Source: an uncultured Duncaniella sp.
Lineage (GTDB): Bacteria; Bacteroidota; Bacteroidia; Bacteroidales; Muribaculaceae
Length of the DNA: 64,000 nt
Assembly (NCBI GenBank): GCA_910576785.1
Contig: CAJTJG010000001.1
Coordinates: 164,098 to 228,097 of the forward strand
Direction: 5' to 3'
Positions within the stretch are counted from its first letter, which is position 1, and the number at the start of each line of letters is the position of its first letter. The position numbers and the translations under genes were made by a program. Below, piece by piece: positions 26,860-36,052 of the stretch. The notes under the pieces were generated by a model. The model had not been told where the DNA came from. It saw only the letters and a list, made by a program, of their open reading frames with translations, and did not search any database.

Positions 26860-29388
26860 TCAGACGAACCGTCCGGTGATGCTTTCGCGGCATGCTCTGA
26901 TGTCGGCCGGAGTGCCTGTGGCCACGATCCAGCCACCGGCGTCACCTCCGCCGGGCCCCATATCGATGATATAGTTGGCGCTGCGTATCACGTCGAGATC
27001 ATGCTCGATGACGATGACCGTGGCGCCTGCTTCGATAAGATGGCGGAACACCTGCAGGAGCTTGCGTACATCGAGAGGATGCAGGCCGATGGTAGGCTCG
27101 TCAAACACGAATACGGAGTTGTGCTGCTCGCGTCCCATCTCGGATGCGAGCTTCAGTCTCTGCGCCTCGCCGCCCGACAGGCTCGGGGTGGCCTCGCCAA
27201 GAGTGAGGTAGCCCAGGCCGATGGAGTCCAGCGTACTGATTCGTGCCGCGACATTCTTGAAGTCGGCGCACATCTCCATGGCTTTGCTGATGTCGGCGTC
27301 CATTATCTCCGGCAGGGAATATGCGGCGCCATTCTTGCAGCGGCAATGTATGAGGGATGCCTCGCGCGAGTACCTCGAGCCGTGACACTCCGGACATGAT
27401 ATGTCCACGTCCGGCAGAAACTGCACGTCGAGACTCACGCTACCCGTGCCGTCACAAACCGGACAGCGCAGCCGCCCGGTGTTGTAAGAGAAGTCGCCGG
27501 CCTTGTATCCATGGGCCTTTGCCTCCTCGGTGCGGGCGAATATCTTGCGCAGATCATCGTGTACGCCGGCATATGTCGCTACCGTAGAACGCACGTTGGC
27601 GCCTATGGGGGTGGAGTCGATGAGTCTGACGTGATCGATGCCCGGTGCGCAGACCTCCTTCACGTGCGTTGGGAGAGGACGACCGTTGGTTGCAGCTTCG
27701 AGTGCGGGGACGAGGCTCTCAAGTATTAGAGTGGTTTTGCCGGAGCCAGATACTCCGGTCACGACCGTAAGCCTGCCCTTGGGTATTCGCACATTCAGAG
27801 GCTTGACCGTGTGGATGGCTTCGGTGGCGATTGTTATCGCACCCATGGCAAACATTTCATCGTCTGCCACAGCGGGAATTATCTGCGGTAAAGCCTTGCC
27901 GGCCAGAAACGGGCCGATGATGGACGAACTATCCTCCTCGAGATCGCTGACGGTGCCTTGTGCCACCACGCGGCCGCCGTCCGATCCTGCTCCTGGCCCC
28001 ATTTCCACTATCCAGTCGGCATGGTCAAGGATCTGCGTGTCATGATCCACGAGCAATACAGAATTGCCGTCGGCCACAAGGTCGTCCATCACACCGGTAA
28101 GCCCCTGTATATTGGCCGGATGCAGACCGATGGATGGCTCATCGAGCACGTACAGCACTCCGGTGGTGCGGTTGCGCACGGCGCGTGCGAGTTGCATGCG
28201 TTGCCTTTCGCCGGTCGATAGTGTCGATGCAGCCCTGTCGAGACTCAGATAGTCAAGACCAAGGTCGACAAGACGCCGGGATGTGGACAGAAATGACTCG
28301 CAAATCTCCTTGGCCATAGTACGCATCTCTTCGGGCAGTGTGTCAGGCACATTGCGCACCCATTCAATGCATTGGCCCAGGGTCATTTCACACGCCTTGT
28401 CCAGTCCGATGCCGTCTATGCGTGGAGCACGCGCAGCTTCGGACAGGCGAGTGCCGTGGCATTCCGGACATACGTCGCTGCGCAGGAATCGCTCCACGCG
28501 CTTCATCCCTTTCTCATCGGTCACCTTGCTCAGGGCATTTTCCACAGTCCGCACGGCATTGTAGAACGTGAAGTCAAGTTCTGTGGCCTGATCGGAGTTC
28601 TTGGGCCGGTAGAGAATGTGTTTCTTCTCCGCCGGGCCGTTGAACACAATGTCGCGCTCCTTCGGGGTCAGTTGATTGAACGGAATGTCGGTCCGCACCC
28701 CCATCTCCCTGCACACATCCGTCATAAGCGACCACATCAGCGAGTTCCACGGAGCCACGGCACCCTCGTCGATGGTCTTTGTCTCGTCAGGCACGAGTGT
28801 CGACATGTCTACCGTCATCACCGTGCCCGTGCCTCCGCATCTCTTGCAGGCCCCGGTGCTGTTGAACGACAGATCCTCGGCCGACGGGCCGTAGAAACGG
28901 GTGCCGCATTCACTGCATATGAGTTCTTTCTCTGCGGCCACATCCAGGGTCGGCTCGTGATAATGGCCGCATTTAGGACAACGGTGCGATGCAAGTCGGG
29001 AGAACATGAGGCGGAGACTGTTGAGCAGCTCCGTGCCTGTACCGAACGTGCTTCTTATGCCGGGCACTCCGGGACGCTGATGCAGGGCTATTGCGGCTGG
29101 GACGTAGAGCACCTCATCCACATCAGCTCTCGGCGCCTGTGTCATCCGCCGGCGGGTATATGTGGAGAGAGCCTCGAGATATCTGCGCGAACCCTCGGCA
29201 TAGAGCACTCCGAGGGCGAGTGACGATTTCCCCGAGCCAGACACGCCGGCGACGCCGACAATGCGGTTGAGGGGTATATTGACATTTATATTTTTGAGAT
29301 TGTGGACTTTGGCCCCGACAATCTGTATCTCTTCCGGTCTGGTCTCCGACATAGTAACCTGATGATTTGAAAAACCGTTCATCTGCAT
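26860..29388 (-). CDS. UvrA-like ABC ATPase lacking the UvrB-binding region (class II UvrA)
   Basis: An 842-residue duplicated ABC ATPase of the UvrA family. Two Walker A motifs (VSGSGKSSLALG and VSGSGKTTLILE), two signatures (LSTGERQRMQLA, LSGGEAQRLKLA) and two four-cysteine zinc modules (CPKCG...CSECG and CPVCDGTG...CPECHG) are visible. It is ~100 residues shorter than housekeeping UvrA, and the stretch between the first zinc module and FNSTGACKRCGGTG is very short, so the UvrB-interaction domain seems absent. Such paralogues are linked to drug tolerance or specialised DNA binding rather than normal excision repair. ATG 29388 is used; an in-frame ATG at 29352 is possible. Confidence 0.88.
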   Translation of the reverse strand: MQMNGFSNHQVTMSETRPEEIQIVGAKVHNLKNINVNIPLNRIVGVAGVSGSGKSSLALGVLYAEGSRRYLEALSTYTRRRMTQAPRADVDEVLYVPAAIALHQRPGVPGIRSTFGTGTELLNSLRLMFSRLASHRCPKCGHYHEPTLDVAAEKELICSECGTRFYGPSAEDLSFNSTGACKRCGGTGTVMTVDMSTLVPDETKTIDEGAVAPWNSLMWSLMTDVCREMGVRTDIPFNQLTPKERDIVFNGPAEKKHILYRPKNSDQATELDFTFYNAVRTVENALSKVTDEKGMKRVERFLRSDVCPECHGTRLSEAARAPRIDGIGLDKACEMTLGQCIEWVRNVPDTLPEEMRTMAKEICESFLSTSRRLVDLGLDYLSLDRAASTLSTGERQRMQLARAVRNRTTGVLYVLDEPSIGLHPANIQGLTGVMDDLVADGNSVLLVDHDTQILDHADWIVEMGPGAGSDGGRVVAQGTVSDLEEDSSSIIGPFLAGKALPQIIPAVADDEMFAMGAITIATEAIHTVKPLNVRIPKGRLTVVTGVSGSGKTTLILESLVPALEAATNGRPLPTHVKEVCAPGIDHVRLIDSTPIGANVRSTVATYAGVHDDLRKIFARTEEAKAHGYKAGDFSYNTGRLRCPVCDGTGSVSLDVQFLPDVDISCPECHGSRYSREASLIHCRCKNGAAYSLPEIMDADISKAMEMCADFKNVAARISTLDSIGLGYLTLGEATPSLSGGEAQRLKLASEMGREQHNSVFVFDEPTIGLHPLDVRKLLQVFRHLIEAGATVIVIEHDLDVIRSANYIIDMGPGGGDAGGWIVATGTPADIRACRESITGRFV

Positions 29389-29434
29389 TCCCTTATTCTG
29401 TCACCCCCATGAAGAGGCCGACTGATCACTCCTG

Positions 29435-29442
29435 CAAAAGTA
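29435..29442 (-). promoter_or_regulatory. -7 promoter box of the UvrA-like gene
   Basis: Minus-strand TACTTTTG matches TAnnTTTG and lies 46 bases ahead of the start codon. Confidence 0.6.
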
Positions 29443-29781
29443 GTGCAAAGCGGGTGCAATAGCAAATAAAAAAACACATGCGGGTCCGCTATTGTTGATT
29501 CACTCATCTTGAAGCGATTTGCGGGTCATACGTCAGCACCATCCTTAAGAGCCTGCCCAAGCCATGCAAAGAAACATAGCACCATGATTATTACCGACAT
29601 AGTTGAAAATAGTTAGAGGTTATACGAAGAGCCAACATGACTTTCGTATGCAAAATTAGCTGTATGATGGGCAATATATCTTCATCGCCATGTTAAAATA
29701 ATGAAAAACAATGCGATCCCTCAAAAATAGATATAGAAAAATCCGCAAGCATTGAAAATCAATTGCTTGCGGATCTGTTGC
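29443..29781. other. Gene-free stretch between the UvrA-like gene and tRNA-Gln
   Basis: About 340 AT-rich bases. I see no gene-like reading frame, repeat or RNA fold here beyond the likely tRNA 3' trailer at its right end. Confidence 0.5.
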
Positions 29782-29854
29782 GTTGTCTTACCTGGATTCG
29801 AACCAAGACAGGCAGAACCAAAAACTGCAGTGCTACCATTACACCATAAGACAA
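29782..29854 (-). tRNA. tRNA-Gln (anticodon TTG)
   Basis: On the minus strand a 73-base cloverleaf is visible. The acceptor stem TTGTCTT pairs with AAGACAA, the D-arm contains GGTGTAATGGTAGCAC, the anticodon loop is TTTTGGT with TTG at positions 34-36, and the T-arm contains GGTTCGAATCC. The anticodon stem has one T-T apposition next to the loop, and CCA is not encoded. It is a lone tRNA with its own promoter. Confidence 0.88.
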
Positions 29855-29894
29855 TCCTTATGCCCAGTTGGCCGGATGGCTTTCTAAAGCGATG

Positions 29895-29902
29895 CAAAGT
29901 TA
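29895..29902 (-). promoter_or_regulatory. -7 promoter box of tRNA-Gln
   Basis: Minus-strand TAACTTTG, 40 bases upstream of the tRNA 5' end. Confidence 0.55.
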
Positions 29903-29983
29903 GGTATTTTTATTTAATTAAGCAAGTGGTTTTGTCGCTCATGGCGGTTTTTTTCGCACATGCGCCGCGTAGAGGCAATGTGT

Positions 29984-30787
29984 TCATGTGCGTTCCTTCA
30001 CCCATCGAAGCGTTTCGGAGAGAGCTTTTCCAATGCCTTGATGGCGTGTGGTGGCGATGAAGCGGGATATTACATAGCGCATCTTGAGCGGCATCCATGT
30101 CCATGTGTTCGCGGCATGTATCACATACTGTTCCTCGGGGGTGAGCCAGGATCCGTCGTAGTGATGTATGGACCGGCTCCGCGGAGTTATTGTCAGTTGC
30201 TTGGTGTCGCGGTCCTTAGGAGCAAAGTATTCTTTTGGATATATGATGAGACCATCGGTGAGGGTCTGTATACCATCTATGTCTTTCAATCCGTGTCGGC
30301 GCAGGATGTCGGTGGTGCGGGCTACTACTGTGGTGAGATCCTGTTTTCCCCCTTTGTCGAACATGTCCGATTGATAACTGTCCATCAGTTCCTTTACTAT
30401 CCTGTGCCCGGCCTGGGCGCCAAACCCGAGGCCCGGTGCCACATCTATGTGGGTCGAACCGTCGGCCATGGCGTTCTCACAGCCCATGAATGGCCCTTTC
30501 TCTATGATATCGTCAATCGATGCTATGAGTTCCACATCGGTATCGAGGTATACGCCACCATATTTATGAATGATGACAAACCTGGCATAGTCGCTCACAA
30601 AGGCATATCTGCCGGCTTCATAAGCCTGCCGTGTATATGGGATTGAGTTGACATCAAAGTTGTCCTCGTTCCATTGCATTATTTTCCATTCCGGGCAGTG
30701 CTGTTGCCAGGACTGGATGCACTTCAGTGCGAGGTCGGGGAGCGGTTTGCGTCCGAACCAGCAGTAGTGTATGGTCTTTGGTATCAC
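29984..30787 (-). CDS. GT32-like glycosyltransferase (DXD motif)
   Basis: A 267-residue transferase beginning IPKTIHYCWFGRKPLPD, the standard opening of OCH1/TcdA-like sugar transferases, with the catalytic region YARFVIIHKYGGVYLDTDVE (DXD at ~83-85). The start is GTG at 30787; an ATG one base further upstream is out of frame. A TAnnTTTG box ends only 4 bases ahead, so the message may be leaderless. It stands apart from the capsule locus and could act on lipopolysaccharide or capsule. Confidence 0.84.
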   Translation of the reverse strand: MIPKTIHYCWFGRKPLPDLALKCIQSWQQHCPEWKIMQWNEDNFDVNSIPYTRQAYEAGRYAFVSDYARFVIIHKYGGVYLDTDVELIASIDDIIEKGPFMGCENAMADGSTHIDVAPGLGFGAQAGHRIVKELMDSYQSDMFDKGGKQDLTTVVARTTDILRRHGLKDIDGIQTLTDGLIIYPKEYFAPKDRDTKQLTITPRSRSIHHYDGSWLTPEEQYVIHAANTWTWMPLKMRYVISRFIATTRHQGIGKALSETLRWVKERT

Positions 30788-30791
30788 ATGG

Positions 30792-30799
30792 CAAAGTTA
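30792..30799 (-). promoter_or_regulatory. -7 promoter box abutting the GT32-like gene
   Basis: Minus-strand TAACTTTG, separated from the GTG start by 4 bases, so transcription would start at or next to the initiation codon. Confidence 0.5.
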
Positions 30800-30893
30800 G
30801 GAATTTTGTTCTGTATAATTGCAATGCCTGATTAAGTTTATATTCTTCGGTTAGTTTTTCGTATAAATGTTTGCGGAATGTGCGTTGATTTAT

Positions 30894-30901
30894 TATTTTT
30901 G
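30894..30901 (+). promoter_or_regulatory. -7 promoter box of the threonine operon
   Basis: TATTTTTG ends 20 bases before the thrA ATG. The short leader leaves no room for a thr-type peptide attenuator. Confidence 0.6.
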
Positions 30902-30921
30902 TGGCTTGAAAATTAAAATTT

Positions 30922-33348
30922 ATGAAGGTATTGAAGTTCGGAGGATCCTCGGTGGGCAACCCCGTCGGACTCCGTAATCTTAAAAATATAGTCGGATCCG
31001 TGCAGGGCGATGTGATTGTGGTCGTGAGCGCATTGGGTGGAGTCACAGACATGCTTCTCTCGGCGGCTCGTCTGGCAGCCGGGGGAGACGGCGCCTACCG
31101 TGAGGTGCTCGGGCGGTTGTATGCCAGACATCAGGATATCATCAGTGAAGTCGTCGGCGATGGCTGTGCAGAGCTTGTTGAAGATGTAGGACGTCTGTTC
31201 GGGGAGTTGGAGTCGATACTCCACGGCTTGTTCCTGATACGTGATCTCAGCGAGAAGACCGGTGCCCTTGTGGTGAGCTACGGTGAGCGGCTCAGCGCCC
31301 TGATCGTGGCAACCGTGATAGGGGAGTGTCGTCTGCATGATTCGCGTGAGTTCATAAAGACCTCCAGAAGTTTTCACTGTGCCATGCTTGACGCGCAGCT
31401 CACCAACCATCTGGTGATTGAAGAGTTCGGCCCGGAGCCAAGGGGTGTGCATGTGGTGCCTGGATTCATAGCCTCGGATGTGGCCACGGGCTATGTGACC
31501 AATCTCGGGCGTGGAGGCAGCGACTATACAGCCTCGATAATTGCAGCCGCCCTTGATGCGGATGTGCTTGAGATATGGACTGACGTGGATGGATTCATGA
31601 CGGCCGATCCAAGGGTCATCCCAACGGCCTATACCATCAATTCCCTGAGCTATATCGAGGCGATGGAGCTATGCAACTTCGGCGCGAAGGTCATATATCC
31701 GCCCACCATCTACCCGGTGTGTGTGAAGAATATACCGATTCTGGTCAAGAATACCTTTGCTCCTGATGAGGCAGGTTCTGTGATCAGCGAACGTGTGGAG
31801 GATGACAGGAAGCCCATCAAGGGCATATCGAGCATAAGCGGCACGGCTCTCATCACGGTGGCCGGCCTTTCTATGGTGGGAGTGATCGGTGTGAACCAAC
31901 GCATATTCTCAGCTCTCGCCTCAAACGGCATCTCGGTCTTTCTCGTCAGTCAGGCCTCGTCGGAGAACTCCACATCGGTTGGTGTGCGTGACGAGGATGC
32001 TGCCGAGGCAGTGAGGGTGCTCAACGATGAGTTTGCCCGTGAGATCGAGACCGGCGCGATGTTCCCCATGCATGCCGAGACGGGGCTCGCCACGGTGGCT
32101 ATCGTTGGCGAGAATATGAAACATACACCCGGCATAGCCGGCAAGCTTTTCGGTGCACTGGGCAGGAGCGGCATAAGTGTCATTGCCTGTGCGCAGGGTG
32201 CCAGCGAGACAAACATCTCGTTTGTGGTGGACGGACGGTCGCTGCGCAAGTCGCTCAATGTGATACACGATTCTTTCTTCCTCAGCGAGTACAAGGAGAT
32301 CAACCTCTTCATCTGCGGAGTGGGTACCGTTGGTGGCATGCTCATCGAGCAGATAGCCGCGCAGCAGGAAGAGCTCATGCGTACCCACAGGCTCAAACTC
32401 AATGTTGTCGGCATAGCGTCGAGCCGCAAGGCGGTGTTCGGGCGCGACGGCATTGACCTGTCATCCTATCGTGAGGCTCTCACCGCAGGTATGGACAGTA
32501 CACCCGCACGTCTGCGCGACGGGATAACCGGTATGAACATCTTCAACAGTGTCTTCGTTGACTGCACGGCCTCGGGTGATGTTGCCGCGCTTTACGGTGA
32601 TCTTCTCGATCACAATGTATCCGTGGTGGCAGCAAACAAGGTGGCGGCCTCCAATACCTACGAGAGCTACCGTCACCTCAAGGACACAGCCCTGCGCAGG
32701 GGCGTAAAGTTCCTGTATGAGACCAACGTCGGTGCCGGACTCCCTATCATAGGCACTATCAATGACCTGCGTTCGTCAGGCGACCGAATACTCAAGATCG
32801 AGGCCGTGCTGAGCGGCACGCTCAACTATATCTTCAACACTATTTCGGCCGGATGCCCGTTCTCTGAAACGGTGCGTCTTGCCAAGGAGCTCGGCTACAG
32901 CGAGCCCGATCCACGCATAGACCTCAGCGGCCAGGATGTGATACGCAAACTTGTCATACTTACGCGCGAAGGCGGATACCGTGCTGAACAGGAGGATGTG
33001 GAACGCAACCTATTTGTCCCGGCCGAGCTTTTGGAAGGGAGCCTCGAAGACTTCTGGGCACGTCTCCCCGAGCTTGATGCCGGATTCGAGTCACGACGCC
33101 GCGAGATGGAGAAGGAAGGGCTGCGGTGGCGCTTCGTCGCCCGCATGGAGGGTGGCCGTATGAGTGTCGGTCTTGAGGAAGTCGGTCCCGGACATCCGTT
33201 CTACAATCTGGAGGGATCCAACAATATAGTCCTGCTCACCACCGAGCGCTACCGTGAGTATCCCATGCAGATACAAGGCTACGGTGCCGGTGCTGCTGTT
33301 ACAGCGGCAGGAGTTTTTGCAAATATCATATCTACAGCCAACAATTGA
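30922..33348 (+). CDS. thrA: Bifunctional aspartokinase / homoserine dehydrogenase
   Basis: An 808-residue fusion enzyme catalysing the first and third steps from aspartate to threonine. The aspartokinase domain opens with VLKFGGSSVGN (residues 3-13) and includes GRGGSDYTASI (~195). Two ACT-type regulatory segments cover ~300-455. The homoserine dehydrogenase part starts with INLFICGVGTVGGMLIEQ (~455), and its catalytic region includes LSGTLNYIFN and ELGYSEPDPRIDLSGQD. Length and order match E. coli ThrA. Its stop overlaps the next start (TGATG). Feedback control by threonine is expected from the ACT region. Confidence 0.95.
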   Translation: MKVLKFGGSSVGNPVGLRNLKNIVGSVQGDVIVVVSALGGVTDMLLSAARLAAGGDGAYREVLGRLYARHQDIISEVVGDGCAELVEDVGRLFGELESILHGLFLIRDLSEKTGALVVSYGERLSALIVATVIGECRLHDSREFIKTSRSFHCAMLDAQLTNHLVIEEFGPEPRGVHVVPGFIASDVATGYVTNLGRGGSDYTASIIAAALDADVLEIWTDVDGFMTADPRVIPTAYTINSLSYIEAMELCNFGAKVIYPPTIYPVCVKNIPILVKNTFAPDEAGSVISERVEDDRKPIKGISSISGTALITVAGLSMVGVIGVNQRIFSALASNGISVFLVSQASSENSTSVGVRDEDAAEAVRVLNDEFAREIETGAMFPMHAETGLATVAIVGENMKHTPGIAGKLFGALGRSGISVIACAQGASETNISFVVDGRSLRKSLNVIHDSFFLSEYKEINLFICGVGTVGGMLIEQIAAQQEELMRTHRLKLNVVGIASSRKAVFGRDGIDLSSYREALTAGMDSTPARLRDGITGMNIFNSVFVDCTASGDVAALYGDLLDHNVSVVAANKVAASNTYESYRHLKDTALRRGVKFLYETNVGAGLPIIGTINDLRSSGDRILKIEAVLSGTLNYIFNTISAGCPFSETVRLAKELGYSEPDPRIDLSGQDVIRKLVILTREGGYRAEQEDVERNLFVPAELLEGSLEDFWARLPELDAGFESRRREMEKEGLRWRFVARMEGGRMSVGLEEVGPGHPFYNLEGSNNIVLLTTERYREYPMQIQGYGAGAAVTAAGVFANIISTANN

Positions 33349-34571
33349 TGAAACACCTTATTATATTAGGGGATGGAATGAGTGATCACCCTGTGGAGCG
33401 CCTCGGTGGGCTGACACCGTTGGAATATGCCTCCACGCCGGGTATGGACATGATAGCCCGCAGCGGGCGGTCAGGCTGTCTCATGACCATTCCTGACGGT
33501 TTTCAGCCGGGCAGCGAGGTGGCCAACAGTTCCATTCTCGGCTATGATCTTGACCGGATCTACGAAGGCCGTGGTCCGCTCGAGGCTGCGAGTATCGGCT
33601 ATGACATGCGCCCGGATGACATGGCCATGCGCTGCAACATCCTGACGCTCGGCAACGGGATTATCACCAATCATCATGGTGGCCATCTCTCTACAGCCGA
33701 AGGAGCTGCGCTTATCGAATATCTTGATCGTGAGCTGGGCAATGACCGTGTCCGGTTCATCCCCGGCGTGCAGTATAGACATCTGCTTGTGATCAAGGGA
33801 GGTTGCAAATATATAGAGTGTGCGCCGCCCCACGATAATCCCGGCAAACCATGGCGGACACTGATGGTCAGACCTATGGACAGTGCCCCGGTCGAACCGG
33901 GCCGCATGACCGCCGCAGAGACTGCCGATCTGATTAATTCGTTGATATTAAAGTCGCAGGAGCTTCTCGGGCAGCATCCCTTCAATGACGGCCGTCCTGT
34001 CAGGGCCAATTCCATATGGCCTTGGAGTCCGGGCTATCGGCCTGCTATGTCGGCACTTGCTGAAATGTACTCGTCCGTTGGGCATGGTGCGGTGATAACT
34101 GCTGTCGACCTTATCAGAGGTATAGGCAAATATGCCGGACTGCGAGTCATCGATGTGGAGGGAGCCACAGGCATGGCCGATACCAATTATGAGGGCAAAG
34201 CGGCAGCCGCACTTGAAGCTCTGCGCACTGACGACTTCGTCTACCTTCATGTCGAAGCTACCGACGAGGCCGGTCATGATGGCGATCTCGACCTGAAGGT
34301 CAAGGCCATCGAATATCTCGACTCCAGGTTGGTATTGCCGTTGCTCAGGGAGTTGTCAGGTTGGGACGAACCTGTGGCAGTCGCCATACTTCCTGATCAT
34401 GCCACCCCTGTGGAGGAGCGTGTGCACCGGGGAGAGCCGGTGCCGTTCTCCATCTATTATCCCGGCATCGATCCTGACGGCGTCACATCGTTCTCCGAGG
34501 TCGCATGCAAGGAAGGTGCCTACGGCACACTGCCCACCGGAGCGTTTATGAATATATTTATGAATTTGTAA
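33348..34571 (+). CDS. apgM: ApgM-family phosphotransferase, probable homoserine kinase of the threonine operon
   Basis: A 407-residue member of the cofactor-independent phosphoglycerate mutase (archaeal type)/alkaline phosphatase superfamily. It has HLIILGDGMSDHPVERLGG at the start, the catalytic-serine region GSEVANSSILGYD (~50-60) and metal ligands in HVEATDEAGHDGDLD and ILPDHATP. It lies between thrA and thrC, where a homoserine kinase is needed and no GHMP kinase is present. ApgM-like proteins in this position have been reported as homoserine kinases in Bacteroides, so I infer that role over glycolysis. ATG 33348 overlaps the thrA stop by one base. Confidence 0.85.
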   Translation: MKHLIILGDGMSDHPVERLGGLTPLEYASTPGMDMIARSGRSGCLMTIPDGFQPGSEVANSSILGYDLDRIYEGRGPLEAASIGYDMRPDDMAMRCNILTLGNGIITNHHGGHLSTAEGAALIEYLDRELGNDRVRFIPGVQYRHLLVIKGGCKYIECAPPHDNPGKPWRTLMVRPMDSAPVEPGRMTAAETADLINSLILKSQELLGQHPFNDGRPVRANSIWPWSPGYRPAMSALAEMYSSVGHGAVITAVDLIRGIGKYAGLRVIDVEGATGMADTNYEGKAAAALEALRTDDFVYLHVEATDEAGHDGDLDLKVKAIEYLDSRLVLPLLRELSGWDEPVAVAILPDHATPVEERVHRGEPVPFSIYYPGIDPDGVTSFSEVACKEGAYGTLPTGAFMNIFMNL

Positions 34572-34581
34572 GCACGATAAT

Positions 34582-35892
34582 ATGAAATATTACAGTACAA
34601 ACCGCAAGGCACCTGAAGTAACGTTGGAGGAGGCTGTATTGAATGGCCTTGCTCCCGACCGTGGCCTGTACATGCCTGAGCGTATCGGACGGCTTCCGCA
34701 GAGTTTTTTCGACGGTATCGCCGGCATGACTTTCCATGAGATAGCCTCTGCGGTAGCCCGGGAATTTTTCGGTGACGACATACCTGCGGAGGTGCTCGAC
34801 GGCATAGTGGCCGATACGCTCTCATTTCCAGTTCCGGTGGTAAAGGTTGACGACAGTGTCTACAGTCTCGAACTGTTCCATGGCCCTACTTTGGCATTCA
34901 AGGATGTCGGTGCGAGATTCATGGCCCGTCTGCTCAGATACTTCATAGGTCGTAACGAGGGCGATAGCCGGACCGTTCATGTGCTTGTGGCCACGAGTGG
35001 CGACACCGGATCGGCCGTGGCCAACGGATTTCTCGGTGTGGAGGGCATAAAAGTGCATGTACTCTATCCCAAGGGGAAGGTATCGCCAATACAGGAGTGT
35101 CAGTTCACCACCTTGGGCCGCAACATCACGGCGATTGAGGTAGACGGTACGTTTGATGATTGTCAGCGCATGGTCAAGAGTGCTTTTATGGACCGCGACT
35201 TGAACGGACGCATGTTCCTCACCTCGGCCAATTCCATCAATGTGGCCCGCTTCCTGCCGCAGGCATTCTATTACTTCGAGGCTTACGCCCGTCTGCGTCG
35301 CATGGGCATTGACGGCGAACTTGTATTCAGTGTGCCGAGCGGTAATTTCGGGAATATCACGGCCGGACTTATAGCAGCCCGCATGGGGCTTCCGGTGAAG
35401 CGTTTCATCGCTGCCAACAATGCCAACGATGTCTTCCTCGAATACCTCCGTACAGGCACGTATAACCCCCGTCCGAGCATACCCACGATGGCCAATGCCA
35501 TGGATGTGGGCGATCCGTCCAATTTTGCCCGCATATTGGATATGTATTCTGCCGACCACGACCGGATCTCGTCCTGCATCTCAGGAGTATCCTATACCGA
35601 TGCTCACATTGCCTCGGCTATGAGGGATTGTTATGCTCGCACCGGTTATGTGCTTGACCCGCACGGAGCATGTGGCTATCGGTCTCTTTGCGGGTCGCTG
35701 CAATCGGGAGAGATTGGAGTGTTTCTCGAGACGGCACATCCGGCAAAGTTCACTGATACAGTCAAGACCGCGATAGGCATAGAGCCGGAATTGCCCGACA
35801 GGCTCAAGGCATTCATGTCCGGCACGCGTCATACAGTCCCCATGGCCCCCGACAGTGAGGCTCTTCGCGCATATCTTATCGAAAATGACTGA
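34582..35892 (+). CDS. thrC: Threonine synthase
   Basis: A 436-residue PLP enzyme converting O-phosphohomoserine to threonine. The N-terminal YYSTNRKAPEVTLEEAV, the PLP lysine in LFHGPTLAFKDVGARFM (~residue 110) and the phosphate-binding ATSGDTGSAVANG (~135) are all present. It is the last gene of the threonine operon, 10 bases after the ApgM-like gene, and is followed by a very long terminator hairpin. Confidence 0.95.
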   Translation: MKYYSTNRKAPEVTLEEAVLNGLAPDRGLYMPERIGRLPQSFFDGIAGMTFHEIASAVAREFFGDDIPAEVLDGIVADTLSFPVPVVKVDDSVYSLELFHGPTLAFKDVGARFMARLLRYFIGRNEGDSRTVHVLVATSGDTGSAVANGFLGVEGIKVHVLYPKGKVSPIQECQFTTLGRNITAIEVDGTFDDCQRMVKSAFMDRDLNGRMFLTSANSINVARFLPQAFYYFEAYARLRRMGIDGELVFSVPSGNFGNITAGLIAARMGLPVKRFIAANNANDVFLEYLRTGTYNPRPSIPTMANAMDVGDPSNFARILDMYSADHDRISSCISGVSYTDAHIASAMRDCYARTGYVLDPHGACGYRSLCGSLQSGEIGVFLETAHPAKFTDTVKTAIGIEPELPDRLKAFMSGTRHTVPMAPDSEALRAYLIEND

Positions 35893-35911
35893 ACTGAGGC
35901 CGTCTTAATAT

Positions 35912-36021
35912 AGAAAGATACACAAGGACAAAAAGGACAAAAGTGACAGAGTATTAATTATCTGTGTAATAATTAATTACTTTCTGTCACTTTTGTCCTT
36001 TTTGTCCTTGTGTATCTTTCT
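35912..36021. terminator. Bidirectional terminator with 38-bp perfect inverted repeat
   Basis: The arms 35912-35949 and 35984-36021 are exact reverse complements. A second, smaller inverted repeat sits in the loop (ATTAATTAT / ATAATTAAT). The arms consist of short GGACAAAA-like repeats. It lies between convergent thrC and the GH31 gene, so it can end both messages. Confidence 0.8.
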
Positions 36022-36052
36022 GTCAATTATGACACAGCCTCGTCAATTAATA

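Noticed and set aside
28372..29223. A 283-codon plus-strand frame inside the UvrA-like gene
   Set aside because: Antisense to clear UvrA motifs; no recognisable domain of its own.
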